Both the position numbers and the translations under genes were made by a program. 64,000 bases of DNA from contig NC_064043.1 in NCBI RefSeq assembly GCF_932526225.1, positions 7,059,501-7,123,500 on the forward strand, read 5' to 3'. This DNA is from Nematostella vectensis (Eukaryota > Cnidaria > Anthozoa > Actiniaria > Edwardsiidae). Under the pieces are notes generated by a model. The model made no database searches and had not been told where the DNA came from. It worked only from the letters and a program-made list of their open reading frames with translations. This document shows positions 33,960 through 47,035 of this stretch, piece after piece (within the stretch, counting starts at the first letter, position 1; every line of letters starts with the position of its first letter).

Positions 33960-35460
33960 CCCCTCACTTCGCTACATACGGAATACCTACAAGACAGGCA
34001 ATCTAAGCCCCGCGAATACACATCTCGGGTATGTACACCCTCCTTCCCACACATCCTACATACTAGCTACCACATCAAGACACCCGTATTCTCTCCCCTT
34101 CCCGCTACATGCATAAGTTCCCACACTTATTTATCATTTAATCCACCACATACAGCCACTAGCCAGGACCACCACATGCACCATTTTATCCACTACACAC
34201 TTCCCCCTCCTAGCTTAGCCTCTATCCATTTTTTTCTCTTTACCTCATTCCCCTGCGCGCTACTTTTTACTCTTCAGACCAAGCCATGTACTCAGGCGAA
34301 GCCAGGCGATACACAGGTTTGGCCATTGCATGCACCACGCTTCACTAGAGGCATTACTAACGAGCGTGTATTCGAAACACGCTTCATATACGAATCATCT
34401 CCCTATTTTTTTCACCTTTTAACTCCCACCATCATCGCCGCTTTTCCCCTAGCTTTCCCCTAAGTCTCCCCGCTTTAATCTCCAGGTTCGTATATGACCA
34501 ACCAATAGACCTCGCCCCCTGATGAGAAGTCTTGGTTGGCGTTATATGCCTTTAGTTCTACATTTCGCAGAGCTCTCTGAAATGACCTACACACTTTTGT
34601 CTTATTGGTTTATTTTGTTATGTCCATTTTACATATACATGCCGGTTGTTTTTTTTTTTTCATGCCTTTGCCTTTTCCCCTTATCTCTTACCACCGATTA
34701 TCGCTTCATCTGGGGTAAACTATCCTTCCTGTCTTGTTGGCGTTTCAGCGTCGTCTCCACTCTCACCGCGCTGCCTTTGTCGCCTCCCGCGCCCCTGCTT
34801 CGTCTTCTTCTCGCCGTTTTACTAGCATCATTTTCCATTGTCCGCAATACTTCCTTTCACCGCTACAGTATTTTATATTTTTCTCGGCGTTTTCGCAACA
34901 CTCATTCGGTCTCGGTTGTTGTTTAATTTCGCCTGTCAATCATACCACTTACACACTTCATTAGATACATACATCCACACATACCTCACCCTCTCCATTA
35001 CCGCTCACCATTTCCTCTCTACAATCTAAACACTTTTCTTTCTCTTACCCTACATATTACTTTCCTACCCTACACACAACACACTTTCTCAAAAACACTA
35101 CACAGTCTGGTCACAATATCCCCGCTCATCATTCTGTTCACACTCGTATTATCCCCCTTCATCAGATTTCACTAATGCCGCCATTACCTCTTCGCATCCG
35201 CTACACAACACTCGCCACAAGTTACCGATTTTAACTGTTTCAATCTCCACATAATACCATATTTACTAACTACCTTCTCCACTCAACCAAAAATAACCCT
35301 TTATTCATAACTCTCATGTCGTTTTATTATCAATCCCATCTCTTATAACAACCTTAATTCGTCGTCTCATAATCCATAATCTTAACCACCCGAACATAAC
35401 TTGATAACCCTATCACCCCTTCCCCTTCCTTCACACTGCAACTTCACAAACAAGTACCCA
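33960..35460. other. C/T-rich gene-free stretch
   Basis: Compositionally odd: the plus strand is rich in C and T (CCCTTCC, CTCACC) with few G. The reading frames are low-complexity and lack a recognisable domain. It may be the decayed remainder of a retroelement cut by the ISL2EU-like insertion; this is a guess. Confidence 0.35.
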
Positions 35461-35468
35461 ACTTCTTT

Positions 35469-35630
35469 TTTTTTTAAAAAAGAAGCCTTCGCGAGTCGCG
35501 GTTTTAACTTTTGCTTTTCTCATGAATACACGAAGTTATTTTTCAGACTTTCACGGATCGCGAATTTTTAAAAAAAGAAGCCTTCGCGAGTCGCGGTTTT
35601 AACTTTTGCTTTTCTCATGAATATATGATT
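35469..35630. repeat. Direct repeat of about 60 bp, offset 95 bp
   Basis: AAAAAGAAGCCTTCGCGAGT and the following GCGGTTTTAACTTTTGC block occur at about 35475 and again at about 35570, each ending in CTCATGAATA. Confidence 0.75.
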
Positions 35631-35712
35631 TAAATATACAATCACTTGGAGATCCGGTGCATTCAATCTGTTTAATAGAACAACGCTGCGGTTGATCCAC
35701 TTATCAGTTAAA

Positions 35713-35994
35713 CTAACACACAATTACATGTTTGTTTACTTTTGCATGTGGATGTATGAATAATGCCGCGAAAAATACCAGGGCAATTTCCTTCAGTGTT
35801 ATAAATGAAATCAGATGTTTCTTGAATACTTCAAATACTTTATGCTTCTCGATCGACAAGGGGACTTGTTTTTCCTTCACACAATATCGAATTAATTTTT
35901 CCTTCTGTACTACAGCGGATTTTGTCTCTGTTTTCTCTTGCTGAGTTAAGTAGAACGTCAAAATAATTTCGACGCCAGGGTCAGGACTCTCCAT
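35713..35994 (-). CDS. Hypothetical reading frame, 93 codons
   Basis: ATG at 35994 begins MESPDPGVEIILTFYLTQQE. The first 65 residues have natural-looking composition with charged helical stretches (KEKLIRYCVKEKQVP); the rest is hydrophobic. No family is recognised. It might be the first exon of a gene on the minus strand, but no clear donor or following exon was found. It could also be chance. Confidence 0.2.
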   Translation of the reverse strand: MESPDPGVEIILTFYLTQQEKTETKSAVVQKEKLIRYCVKEKQVPLSIEKHKVFEVFKKHLISFITLKEIALVFFAALFIHPHAKVNKHVIVC

Positions 35995-36518
35995 TCACGA
36001 TGCAAGGTATAAGTCGAGATCTTTGTAAACACGCCACGTTTATGCAACAATGCAAGCTTCGTAAAATGACTGTAATATCGTTAGCGTTTTACGAGTCCGT
36101 CAAAACTGACCTGGATTCGTGTTACTTAACCAATCATACTTAAGATAAAACAATAGCGCTGTCAAGTATTGGTTGAGTAGCGTCACACAAACTAAGACAC
36201 ATGATACATCGGATATTAAACCAGAACAGCAAGAGGTCCACAACCTAAACAAAGGTCATGTTTATTCGGAAATCTCTTACATGTATTCGTGTTTTGATTG
36301 TTGTCGGCGGTCGCGTTTCGCGGGTTTGGCCATGCGAAATCACGAGTCACGAAAGTAAAAATACCCCAATCAATCAACCTGATATACAAGTTACGTGATA
36401 TCACAGGAAAAAAATATGATTTCCCAAAATGGGAAAAAAAGGGATTTTTTTGGGGGAAAAGTTGGGAATTTCAGCAAAAATCCCCAAAATGGGAAAGTGA
36501 TACCAAAACCAATGTTGG

Positions 36519-37040
36519 GACAACAAAACCCCAATAATAACCCAACTTGGGGAATTTAATGTCCCAATAATAACCCAACTTGGGAATTTGATGCCCCAAT
36601 AATAACCCAACTTGGGAATTTGATGCCCCAATAATAACCCAACTTGGGGAATTTAATGTCCCAATAATAACCCAACTTGGGGAATTTAATGTCCCAATAA
36701 TAACCCAACTTGGGAATTTGATGTCCCAATAATAACCCAACTTGGGGAATTTAATGTCTCAATAATAACCCAACTTGGGAATTTGATGTCCCAATAATTA
36801 CCCAACTTGGGAATTTGATGTCCCAATAATAACCCAACTTGGGGAATTTAATGTCCCAATAATAACCCAACTTGGGAATTTGATGTCCCAATAATTACCC
36901 AACTTGGGAATTTGATGTCCCAATAATAACCCAACTTGGGGAATTTCATGTCCCAATAATTACACAACTTGGGGAATTTAATGTCCCAATAATAACCCAA
37001 CTTGGGGGGAATTTAATGTCCCAATAATAACCCAACCCAA
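36519..37040. repeat. Left subterminal array, 32-33 bp units
   Basis: About 15 copies of CCCAATAATAACCCAACTTG plus GGAATTTRATGT. Each unit contains the near-palindrome CCCAACTTGGG, related to the CCCAAAATGGG next to the terminal repeat. These are probable transposase-binding repeats. Confidence 0.9.
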
Positions 37041-37059
37041 CTCAATTAATATCCCAACG

Positions 37060-37775
37060 TGGGAAATCTGAATTCACAATAACCCAATACAAGGATTGTT
37101 AGAGTGCAAACAGTAAAAGCGTGAAATACAAATTACTAAATAGTACAAAATAGTGCTAATTAAACAATAGAAAACAATAGGGATAACACTATTTAGTACA
37201 ATTTAGTATTACTAAAGTTTCACAGTTATACATGTATTGTTTGCACTCTATTATATTATTACAAATTAATAATTTGAATATATTATAACAATACTTGTAT
37301 TTGGATATAATATTTTGGACTTAAAAAGTGATTGCAAACAACAGCAATACTTTCAAAACGTTTTATTTACTGTAACATAAATTCGTGATAAACATTAACA
37401 GCAGAAGTGCCATGTTTTGGTTAACTTAAATACAATATTAATTTGATGTGCAAGTGGGTGATGATTGTAATGCTATACAAATACCCAAGATTATTGCACA
37501 TGACATGACATGAGCATCAAATATTGCCCATGTCAATACTCAGAAGTTAAACAACAATTAATATCAACATGCACAGACCTATTAGATCAATATCACATAA
37601 AGATTTAAGCTGTTAAGCCTGCCTCACATCACTAGTGGCTACAACTTCAGCATATCCAATTCAAACAAGCTAAATTTCTCAAACTATTTCTAAATCTTTT
37701 GAAGCAAATAACGAATTAAGCTTTTAGAAGATATAAAGAACCTAACAAAGACAAGTGTATAATTAAGTGTCTACC
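37060..37775. other. AT-rich 3' flank of the second transposon gene
   Basis: Contains a diverged inverted pair of TTTAGTA/ACTAAAT phrases (37130-37215) and otherwise AT-rich DNA. No gene is seen. Confidence 0.4.
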
Positions 37776-40700
37776 TCACATCAGTGAAATTTCCTTTAAC
37801 ACGTTTACATCATTAATAGATGTTATCTGAGACGGTGGTGTTTTAAATTCTACGTATTTTTGACTTACAAGTTTTCTAATAAGTACTGCTATTGCCTGAC
37901 TAGGTGAGAGAGATGTTAAGGCATTGCTTTTCAAAAAGAATTTATTTTTAAGTACATCAACACACACCTCTCTGGTGAGTTGTTTACCAAACACTGATTT
38001 AATCACTGCCCTCTTTATTTTTAATGGTAGAGCTTCAACTTGATCACCTGCTTTCGCATCTTCTGGGCTTGAAGTGCTAGTGCTGGGTTTTGGAATTTTG
38101 GGGCTTATAGGGCACTGGCTTCCTTCCATCTCATCATCACTCAAAATCTCTGTGTCTCCAGCACTACTTCCATCCTGTTCTAAATGTTCATCCTGTTCCC
38201 CCTCTCTGTCTAGATCTACTGAGCTTTCCTGTAGTCAAAATACACATTATCAGCATTTAATACATTTTGCAAGGTTCATTAATGCTTTGAAAATACTTTA
38301 AAAATGCATTACAGTGTGGACATTTCAACTGGGACCACTTTGAGAATGTGATTGCATGACAAATTATGAATAGAAACAAAGCACTTCAACTTAGGAAACT
38401 TCAGCTTATTAAGTTTTTGTTCTTTGTGATCTGATTGGTCGACATTGTTTTAGTAAAAATGCTTTGTTTTAATTCACAATTGTCATTCAATCACAATATC
38501 TTAAAGTGGTCCCATTTAAAGTATCCACACTGCAAGTTTTCATGAAAATATGAGATAATACTTATATATAAGATATTTAGTATGATAACACATTAATACT
38601 AGATTCTATAAAGTATCAAATTTACTTAGGTATGCTAAAACAAAATTTACCTCTAGATCTGATGAGCTATGGTTGCTTTGCATCTCTTTTTTTATGGCCT
38701 GGGAACTTGGAATCTACAAAAGTTAAAAAATACTATAACTGAAGTGCAACTCTCATAGATACAAAATGACTACTTGTGTCTGTGTGCTTTGCAATTGATG
38801 GTACATTTACATTACATTTAGTCAACGAAATGCCAAGTGTACAAAAAAGTTGATCACTTCAGTTGACGAAAACTATTAACAAACCTGCAGACATGCAAAA
38901 GCACATAAATAAACAAACAATGCAATTAAAAGAAATATTTTTATTACCTTATAATCATCATCATAAGATGGACGTTTTTGTTGTATCTACGTTGTTCATT
39001 GCAAAAACTCTGTATGTGCTTCTTTATTCCTTCCTTTCCAAAATTGATCTCTTTTATGCCACATTCTTTCTCTATGTTTTCGGCAAATGCATCTAGTTCA
39101 GCTTTGGCCTCAGGCGAGTTAAACTTTGGAAATTCAGTCCATTTGTTTGCTGCTAATACCCCTATTTTTTTACGTCTAAATAAAATAAAATGCAATCAAT
39201 GTGGGTACCATTTTTGTTGATAATAATATATTGGGTGCCCTGTGCCCATAAACATCGTTTGCTTTTTATATTTGGGCTTTCTGTGGCTGAAACTCTTGCA
39301 CATGGCATGGGCTACTGCAGCTCGATGTACTTGCATGATCAGCATTGAGTTTTGTAATTTAATAGTTTTTATTTGTATTGGATTTTGTGAAATACAAAGT
39401 TTGTTTAGTTTCCGAGAACAATAAAAAGGACCACCAAAACAGGGGGAGTGTTTTTAACCTATTCTAAGAATCCAAATGTTCTGATCTTACATTTTAATAA
39501 AACAAGTTTACCAAAAGAAAACTTACTCAAATATCTTTGTTAAAACATAAATTGGCAACCTTAGAATATATTATGAATGATTCAAATGCATTAGTAGCTG
39601 AAACAACCTCGATGGAAATGGATTCGCTCACATAACAAGGCAGCCATTTTTAATACCTCGAGGTCCTCAAGACAAGATGACCATGTCATCTGATTAATCC
39701 ATTGTAGTTGAATATTTGCTGACAAACAAACAAAATATTTGTAACACAAAATAAGTTAAATAGCTTACTTTGTAAGATATAAGTGCTTCATTTCTGGATT
39801 CAGCTGTTGTAAGTCGGCCATAGTCGGTTTTGGCGGAGGAGAAGGCGACGTTTTGGCGCCAAAAGATGCCTTTTGTCTTTTGAGAAAACTAAACTCCTTC
39901 TTGAAAATGACCGCTTTACCGTAACACAAGGAAAGTCTTTGAAAGATTGTGGCATCCGCTTTCCTTTCCAAGAGGTCTGAAATAGCCATCTCATTGACAA
40001 CTTGTTCACCTAGTTCAAGAAAGAAAAAGTTGCTCTGTTGAGTGACCAGAGTGAAGTTAGTTCCTTATTCGCAGTTCCTTTTTCGTCTGTTTCCTTATTC
40101 GCTAATTTCCTTATTCAAATCCGGGGGGGTACTTACATGATACCTTTTAATTCGAGTTGAAACAGTATTTAGGCATAACAGTTTATTCAGAACAAGTCCA
40201 ACAGCATTTTCGTCGGGTAAATTTCGATGCTTTAACGTGCTCGCTGCTAAGCGGAGCTGTGAACATGAGACTCTATCTGCTACAAAAGGTCAAATTACGA
40301 AATGCGTGCAATCGCTTTCACAAATGAATCTAGCAAAAGAGAGGAAATCTACCTCTCATCTGGTAAATGTATTTATATCTTGGGCTTTCTTTCCAAACGC
40401 ATTAATATATTTAGAGGAAAAATATCCACGCTTTACGTGACTACGTACGCGTGTAGAAGGAATTTGACCTTGCTAACAAAACCACAATTTGACAGATAGT
40501 GCTTGTTGTCAATTAACACCTTGGCTACTACATAAGGCTCTGACAAAACAAATAGATTAGTGCAGTGACACGAATAGGGGACTGCTCCTTATTCAAGTTA
40601 GTTTTCGCGAATAAGGAAATGGAATCTCCCAACGTCCGATTTCGTTTTACGACTTTATCCGAATAAGGAATAGATTATGAAGAGGGTTGTCAGTGTTTGC

Positions 40701-41349
40701 TCATCATTTCTCAATAAAGGAAATGAAATTTCATAACTCCCGATTCGCTTTTACGACTCCTTTCTAAAGAGTTCTCAAAAAAGGAAATGGTATTTCATAA
40801 CTCCCTATCTCGTTTTAACTACTTATCCGAATAAGGAATAGACTAAAAAGAGGGTCGTTAGTGTTTTTTAAACATTTCTCGAAAAAGGAAATGGTATTTC
40901 ATAACGCCTGATTTCGTTTTACCTACTTATCCGAATAAGGAATAGACTAAAGAGAGGGTTCTTTAGTACTTTCTAAACATTTCTCGAATAAGGAAATGGT
41001 ATTTCATAACGCCTGATTTCGTTTTAACTACTTATCCGAATAAGGAATAAACTATGAAGAGGATTGTCAGTGTTTGCTCATCATTTCTCAATAAAGGAAA
41101 GGAAATTTCATAACTCCCGATTTCGCTTTAACTACTCCTTTCGAAAGAGTTCTCGAAAAAGGAAATGGTATTTCATAACTCCCTATCTCGTTTTAACTAC
41201 TTATCCGAATAAGGAATAGACTAAAAAGAGGGTCGTTAGTGTTTTTTAAACATTTCTCGAAAAAGGAAATGGTATTTCATAACGCCTGATTTCGTTTTAC
41301 CTACTTATCCGAATAAGGAATAGACTAAAGAGAGGGTTCTTTAGTACTT

Positions 41350-43975
41350 TCTAAACATTTCTCGAAAAAGGAAATGGTATTTCATAACGCCTGATTTCGT
41401 TTTACCTACTTATCCGAATAAGCAATAGACTAAAGAGAGGGTTCTTTAGTATTTTCTTAACATTTCTCGAATAAGGAAATGGTATTTCATAACGCCTGAT
41501 TTCGTTTTACCTACTTATCCGAATAAGCAATAGACTAAAGAGAGGGTCCTTTAGTATTTTCTAAACATTTCTCGAAAAAGGAAATGGTATTTCATAACGC
41601 CTGATTTCTTTTTAAATATCTATTCGAATAAGGAATCTACTTTAAAGAGGATTGTTAGTATTTTCTCACAATTTGTTTAGAGGAGTATATTCGCGCTTTA
41701 CTTGACTACGTACGTATGTCGTGTGAATTTGACCTTGCTAACAAAACCACAATTTGACAGATAGTGCTTGTTGTCAATTAACACCTTGGCTACTAGATAT
41801 GGCTCTGACAAAACAAATAGATTAGTGCAGAGACACGAATAGGGGACTGCTCCTTATTCAAGTTAGTTTTCGCGAATAAGGAGATGGAATCTCCCAACGT
41901 CCGATTTCGTTTTACGACTTTATCCGAATAAGGAATAGACTATGAAGAGGGTTGTCAGTGTTTGCTCATCATTTCTCAATAAAGGACATGAAATTTCATA
42001 ACGCCCGATTTCGCTTTAACGACTCCTTTCGAAAGAGTTCTCGAAAAAGGAAATGTTATTTCATAACTCCCTATCTCGTTTTAACTACTTATCCGAATAA
42101 GGAATAGACTAAAAAGAGGGTTTTTTATGTTTTCTAAACATTTCTCGAATAAATAAATGGAATCTCCCAACTTCCGATTTCGTTTTACCTACTTATCCGA
42201 ATAAGGAATAGACTAAAGAGAGGGTTCTTAGTGTTTGCTCATCATTTCTCAATAAAGGAAATGAAATTTCATAACTCCCGATTCGCTTTTACGACTCCTT
42301 TCTAAAGAGTTCCCGAAAAAGGAAATGGTATTTCATAACGCCTGATTTTGTTTTACCTACTTATCCGAATAAGGAATAAACTATGAAGAGGATTGTCAGT
42401 GTTTGCTCATCATTTCTCAATAAAGGAAAGGAAATTTCATAACTCCCGATTTCATTTTAACTACTCCTTTCGAAAGAGTTCTCGAAGAAGGAAATTGTAT
42501 TTCATAACTCCCTATCTCGTTTTAACTACTTATCCGAATAAGGAATAGACTAAAGAGAGGGTTCTTTAGTATTTTCTAAACATTTCTCGAAAAAGTAAAT
42601 GGTATTTCATAACGCCTGTTTTCGTTTTACCTACTTATCCGAATAAGCAATAGACTAAAGAGAGGGTTCTTTAGTATTTTCTTAACATTTCTCGAATAAG
42701 GAAATGGTATTTCATAACGCCTGATTTCGTTTTACCTACTTATCCGAATAAGCAATAGACTAAAGAGAGGGTCCTTTAGTATTTTCTAAACATTTCTCGA
42801 AAAAGGAAATGGTATTTCATAACGCCTGATTTCTTTTTAAATATCTATTCGAATAAGGAATCTACTTTAAAGAGGATTGTTAGTATTTTCTCACAATTTG
42901 TTTAGAGGAGTATATTCGCGCTTTACTTGACTACGTACGTATGTCGTGTGAATTTGACCTTGCTAACAAAACCACAATTTGACAGATAGTGCTTGTTGTC
43001 AATTAACACCTTGGCTACTAGATATGGCTCTGACAAAACAAATAGATTAGTGCAGAGACACGAATAGGGGACTGCTCCTTATTCAAGTTAGTTTTCGCGA
43101 ATAAGGAGATGGAATCTCCCAACGTCCGATTTCGTTTTACGACTTTATCCGAATAAGGAATAGACTATGAAGAGGGTTGTCAGTGTTTGCTCATCATTTC
43201 TCAATAAAGGACATGAAATTTCATAACGCCCGATTTCGCTTTAACGACTCCTTTCGAAAGAGTTCTCGAAAAAGGAAATGTTATTTCATAACTCCCTATC
43301 TCGTTTTAACTACTTATCCGAATAAGGAATAGACTAAAAAGAGGGTTTTTTATGTTTTCTAAACATTTCTCGAATAAATAAATGGAATCTCCCAACTTCC
43401 GATTTCGTTTTACCTACTTATCCGAATAAGGAATAGACTAAAGAGAGGGTTCTTAGTGTTTGCTCATCATTTCTCAATAAAGGAAATGAAATTTCATAAC
43501 TCCCGATTCGCTTTTACGACTCCTTTCTAAAGAGTTCCCGAAAAAGGAAATGGTATTTCATAACGCCTGATTTTGTTTTACCTACTTATCCGAATAAGGA
43601 ATAAACTATGAAGAGGATTGTCAGTGTTTGCTCATCATTTCTCAATAAAGGAAAGGAAATTTCATAACTCCCGATTTCATTTTAACTACTCCTTTCGAAA
43701 GAGTTCTCGAAGAAGGAAATTGTATTTCATAACTCCCTATCTCGTTTTAACTACTTATCCGAATAAGGAATAGACTAAAGAGAGGGTTCTTTAGTATTTT
43801 CTAAACATTTCTCGAAAAAGTAAATGGTATTTCATAACGCCTGTTTTCGTTTTACCTACTTATCCGAATAAGCAATAGACTAAAGAGAGGGTTCTTTAGT
43901 ATTTTCTTAACATTTCTCGAATAAGGAAATGGTATTTCATAACGCCTGATTTCGTTTTACCTACTTATCCGAATA
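41350..43975. repeat. 1225-bp tandem duplication inside the foldback arm
   Basis: Marker phrases recur at an offset of exactly 1225 bp: TTTAAAGAGGATTG at 41641/42866 and AAAAGTAAAT at 42591/43816. The two copies look nearly identical over their length, so the duplication is recent. Confidence 0.85.
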
Positions 43976-44339
43976 AGCAATAGACTAAAGAGAGGGTTCT
44001 TTAGTATTTTCTTAACATTTCTCGAATAAGGAAATGGTATTTCATAACGCCTGATTTCGTTTTACCCACTTATCCGAATAAGCAATAGACTAAAGAGAGG
44101 GTTCTTTAGTATTTTCTTAACATTTCTCGAAAAAGGAAATGGTATTTCATAACGCCTGATTTCGTTTTAACTACTTATCCGAGTAAGGAATAGACTAAAA
44201 AGAGGGTCGTTTGTGTTTTCTAAACATTTCTCGAATAAGGAAATGGTATTTTATAACGCCTGATTTCGTTTTAACTACTTATCCGAATAAGGAATAAACT
44301 ATGAAGAGGATTGTCAGTGTTTGCACGTCGTTTTTTTCC

Positions 44340-44820
44340 GTAAAAGGAAATGTAATTTTGTTATTACGATATATTTGAATACAGATTTGCGATATTTTTG
44401 AATAAAAGAATATAACGTTTGTTAAATGCATGAATTTATTGAAATATACGAGTGACACCAGCCTCCATAACTATTCCAATCTCGTGTGTAACAATCCAAC
44501 GATGTGTAAAGATATATTTATTCGATCTAGAATGAATGAAAGTTATTTGATTTACATTGATTGCATGGAATCAAAGCTTATTTACAGTTATTCAAACTCA
44601 CAAATTAACTTACTTCAATGGCGTATCCGATCGTGTTTTCTGATTCTCAAAGTCCTGGTTGGCTGTAGGTTTTGTAATCGTACTGGTTAGCTGTATTTCA
44701 GAGTTCCGATCTCGGTTACTGTTGATCTGACTGATTTACAATGGGTTATAATCACGTGGTTGAAATCGATATTAACGAAACTGTCACTTGTCACTTATGT
44801 AATAGATTTATGCCGAAACA
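44340..44820. other. Loop region of the giant foldback
   Basis: Single-copy AT-rich DNA between the arms. The longest open frame (44430-44690) has no recognisable domain, so no transposase is encoded. Confidence 0.6.
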
Positions 44821-46762
44821 GTAGTTAAAACGAAATCAGGCGTTATGAAATACCATTTTCTTATACGAGAAATGTTTAGAAAGTACTAAAGAACCCTCTC
44901 TTTAGTCTATTCCTTATTCGGATAAGTAATAAAACGAAATAGGACGTTGGGAGATTCCATTTACTTATTCGAGAAATGTTTAGAACGTACTAAAGAACCC
45001 TCTCTTTAGTCTATTTATTATTCGGATAAGTCGTAAAACGAAATCGGACGTTGGGAGATTCCATTTCCTTATTCGAGAAATGTTTAGAAAATACTAAAGA
45101 ACCCTCTCTTTAGTCTATTCCTTATTCGGATAAGTAGTTAAAACGAGATAGGGAGTTATGAAATACAATTTCCTTTTTCGAGAACTATTTCGAAAGGAGT
45201 AGTTAAAGCGAAATCGGGAGTTATGAAATTTCCTTTCCTTTATTGAGAAATGATGAGCAAACACTGACAATCCTCTTCATAGTTTATTCCTTATTCGGAT
45301 AAGTAGTTAAAGCGAAATCAGGCGTTATGAAATACCATTTCCTTTTTCGGGAACTCTTTAGAAAGGAGTCGTAAAAGCGAATCGGGAGTTATGAAATTTC
45401 ATTTCCTTTATTGAGAAATGATGAGCAAACACTAAGAACCCTCTCTTTAGTCTATTCCTTATTCGGATAAGTAGGTAAAACGAAATCGGAAGTTGGGAGA
45501 TTCCATTTATTTATTCGAGAAATGTTTAGAAAACATAAAAAACCCTCTTTTTAGTCTATTCCTTATTCGGATAAGTAGTTAAAACGAGATAGGGAGTTAT
45601 GAAATACCATTTCCTTTTTCGAGAACTCTTTCGAAAGGAGTAGTTAAAGCGAAATCGGGAGTTATGAAATTTCCTTTCCTTTATTGAAAAATGATGAGCA
45701 AACACTGACAATCCTCTTCATAGTTTATTCCTTATTCGGATAAGTAGTTAAAACGAAATCAGGCGTTACGAAATACCATTTCCTTATTCGAGAAATGTTT
45801 AGAAAGTACTAAAGAACCCTCTCTTTAGTCTATTCCTTATTCGGATAAGTAGTTAAAACGAAATCAGGCGTTATTAAATACCATTTCCTTTTTCGAGAAA
45901 TGTTTAAAAAACACTGACAACCCTCTTCATAGTCTATTCCTTATTCGGATAAAGTCGTAAAACGAAATCGGACGTTGGGAGATTCCATTTCCTTATTCGC
46001 GAAAACTAACTTGAATAAGGAGCAGTCCCCTATTCGTGTCACTGCACTAATCTATTTGTTTTGTCAGAGCCTTATGTAGAAGCCAAGGTGTTAATTGACA
46101 ACAAGCACTATCTGTCAAATTGTGGTTTTGTTAGCAAGGTCAAATTCCTTCTACACGCGTACGTAGTCACGTAAAGCGTGAATATTTTTCCTCTAAATAT
46201 ATTAATGCGTTTGGAAAGAAAGCCCAAGATATAAATACATTTATCAGATGAGAGGTAGATTTCCTCTCTTTTGCTAGATTCATTTGTGAAAGCGATTGCA
46301 CGCATTTCGTAATTTGACCTTTTGTAGCAGATAGAGTCTCATGTTCACAGCTCCGCTTAGCAGCGAACACGTTAAAGCATCGAAATTTACCCGACGAAAA
46401 TGCTGTTGGACTTGTTCTGAATAAACTGTTATGCCTAAATACTGTTTCAACTCGAATTAAAAGGTATCATGTAAGTACCCCCCCGGATTTGAATAAGGAA
46501 ATAAGCGAATAAGGAAACAGACGAAAAAGGAACTGCGAATAAGGAACTAACTTCACTCTGGTTGTTGAGTGGGGTTTCAAATTTAGTTCAGTATTTTTGT
46601 GAAAGCAGTGCATGCATACTCACGTTTGAAAGCATTTAAAACTTCCTCGCCGAATAGATCTTTAATTTCCGATTCCAAATCGTTCTTGTCCGTAAGAATT
46701 TGAGCGTTTTCGTTCACCTGACTCGTACCACTCTGCCCTTCTTGTACAATCGAGTCATCCAT

Positions 46763-47035
46763 CTTGGAATATTTGCAGTGAAAATACAGCAAGGCCGGGC
46801 AAGCTACGCTGTTCATGAGTCTATTTGCTATCTCATTGGTCAATTTTGCCCGCCTTTCCTTCAATTTTTCTAACAGCGGCATTGATTGGTAGTTTTTTCC
46901 CGCCGTTTTAGTTGTTGGTATAAGCTTTCTCACTATTGGCTAACAAGTGCTGAATTTGGGCTTCCTGTGGTAAACAAAGATGGCGGATGCGTGCAAAGAG
47001 CTACAAGAGGAATATATGGTGGATTCAACGTCGAA
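46763..47035. promoter_or_regulatory. Divergent promoter of the CMC-like transposon
   Basis: The second gene starts leftward at 46762 and the transposase starts rightward within or after this stretch, so both must be driven from here. AAGATGGCGG at 46977-46986 looks like a start context but lies in another frame than the transposase. Confidence 0.45.

Larger units (their letters stand above)
40045..46562. mobile_element. Giant 6.5-kb foldback element, Mutator-like
   Basis: The ends ACCAGAGTGAAGTTAG and CTAACTTCACTCTGGT are perfect inverses, and the flanks carry a perfect 9-bp duplication TGTTGAGTG (40036-40044 and 46563-46571). The outer 650 bp or so of both arms are nearly identical in inverse. 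Inward, both arms are arrays of a unit of about 104 bp (TTATCCGAATAAGGAATAG... ACATTTCTCGA... GGTATTTCATAACGCCTGAT), forward on the left and inverted on the right. The loop, about 44340-44820, has no gene. A 9-bp duplication and long inverted repeats are typical of Mutator-like elements. It is non-autonomous. Confidence 0.88.
37776..46762 (-). pseudogene. Second gene of the CMC-like transposon, one frameshift
   Basis: Five exons: 46762-46624, 40009-39769, 39175-38948, 38713-38651, 38228-37776. The expected product is about 374 aa. It starts MDDSIVQEGQSGTSQ, has a middle part around MKHLYLTK and VLAANKWTEFPKF that may bind DNA, and a Ser/Pro/acidic region. I do not recognise the family. All splice phases fit except that exon 3 is one base short: a run of five A near 38970 (after RRYNK) shifts the frame before YDDDYK, so this copy is probably non-functional, although a sequencing slip in the run is possible. 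The first intron (40010-46623) holds the giant foldback. Second ORFs of CACTA elements often bind subterminal repeats; a role here is inference. Confidence 0.65.

Noticed and set aside
40237-46370. Paired 65-67-codon frames in both arms of the foldback
   Set aside because: They are inverse copies of the same non-coding arm sequence and have no domain.
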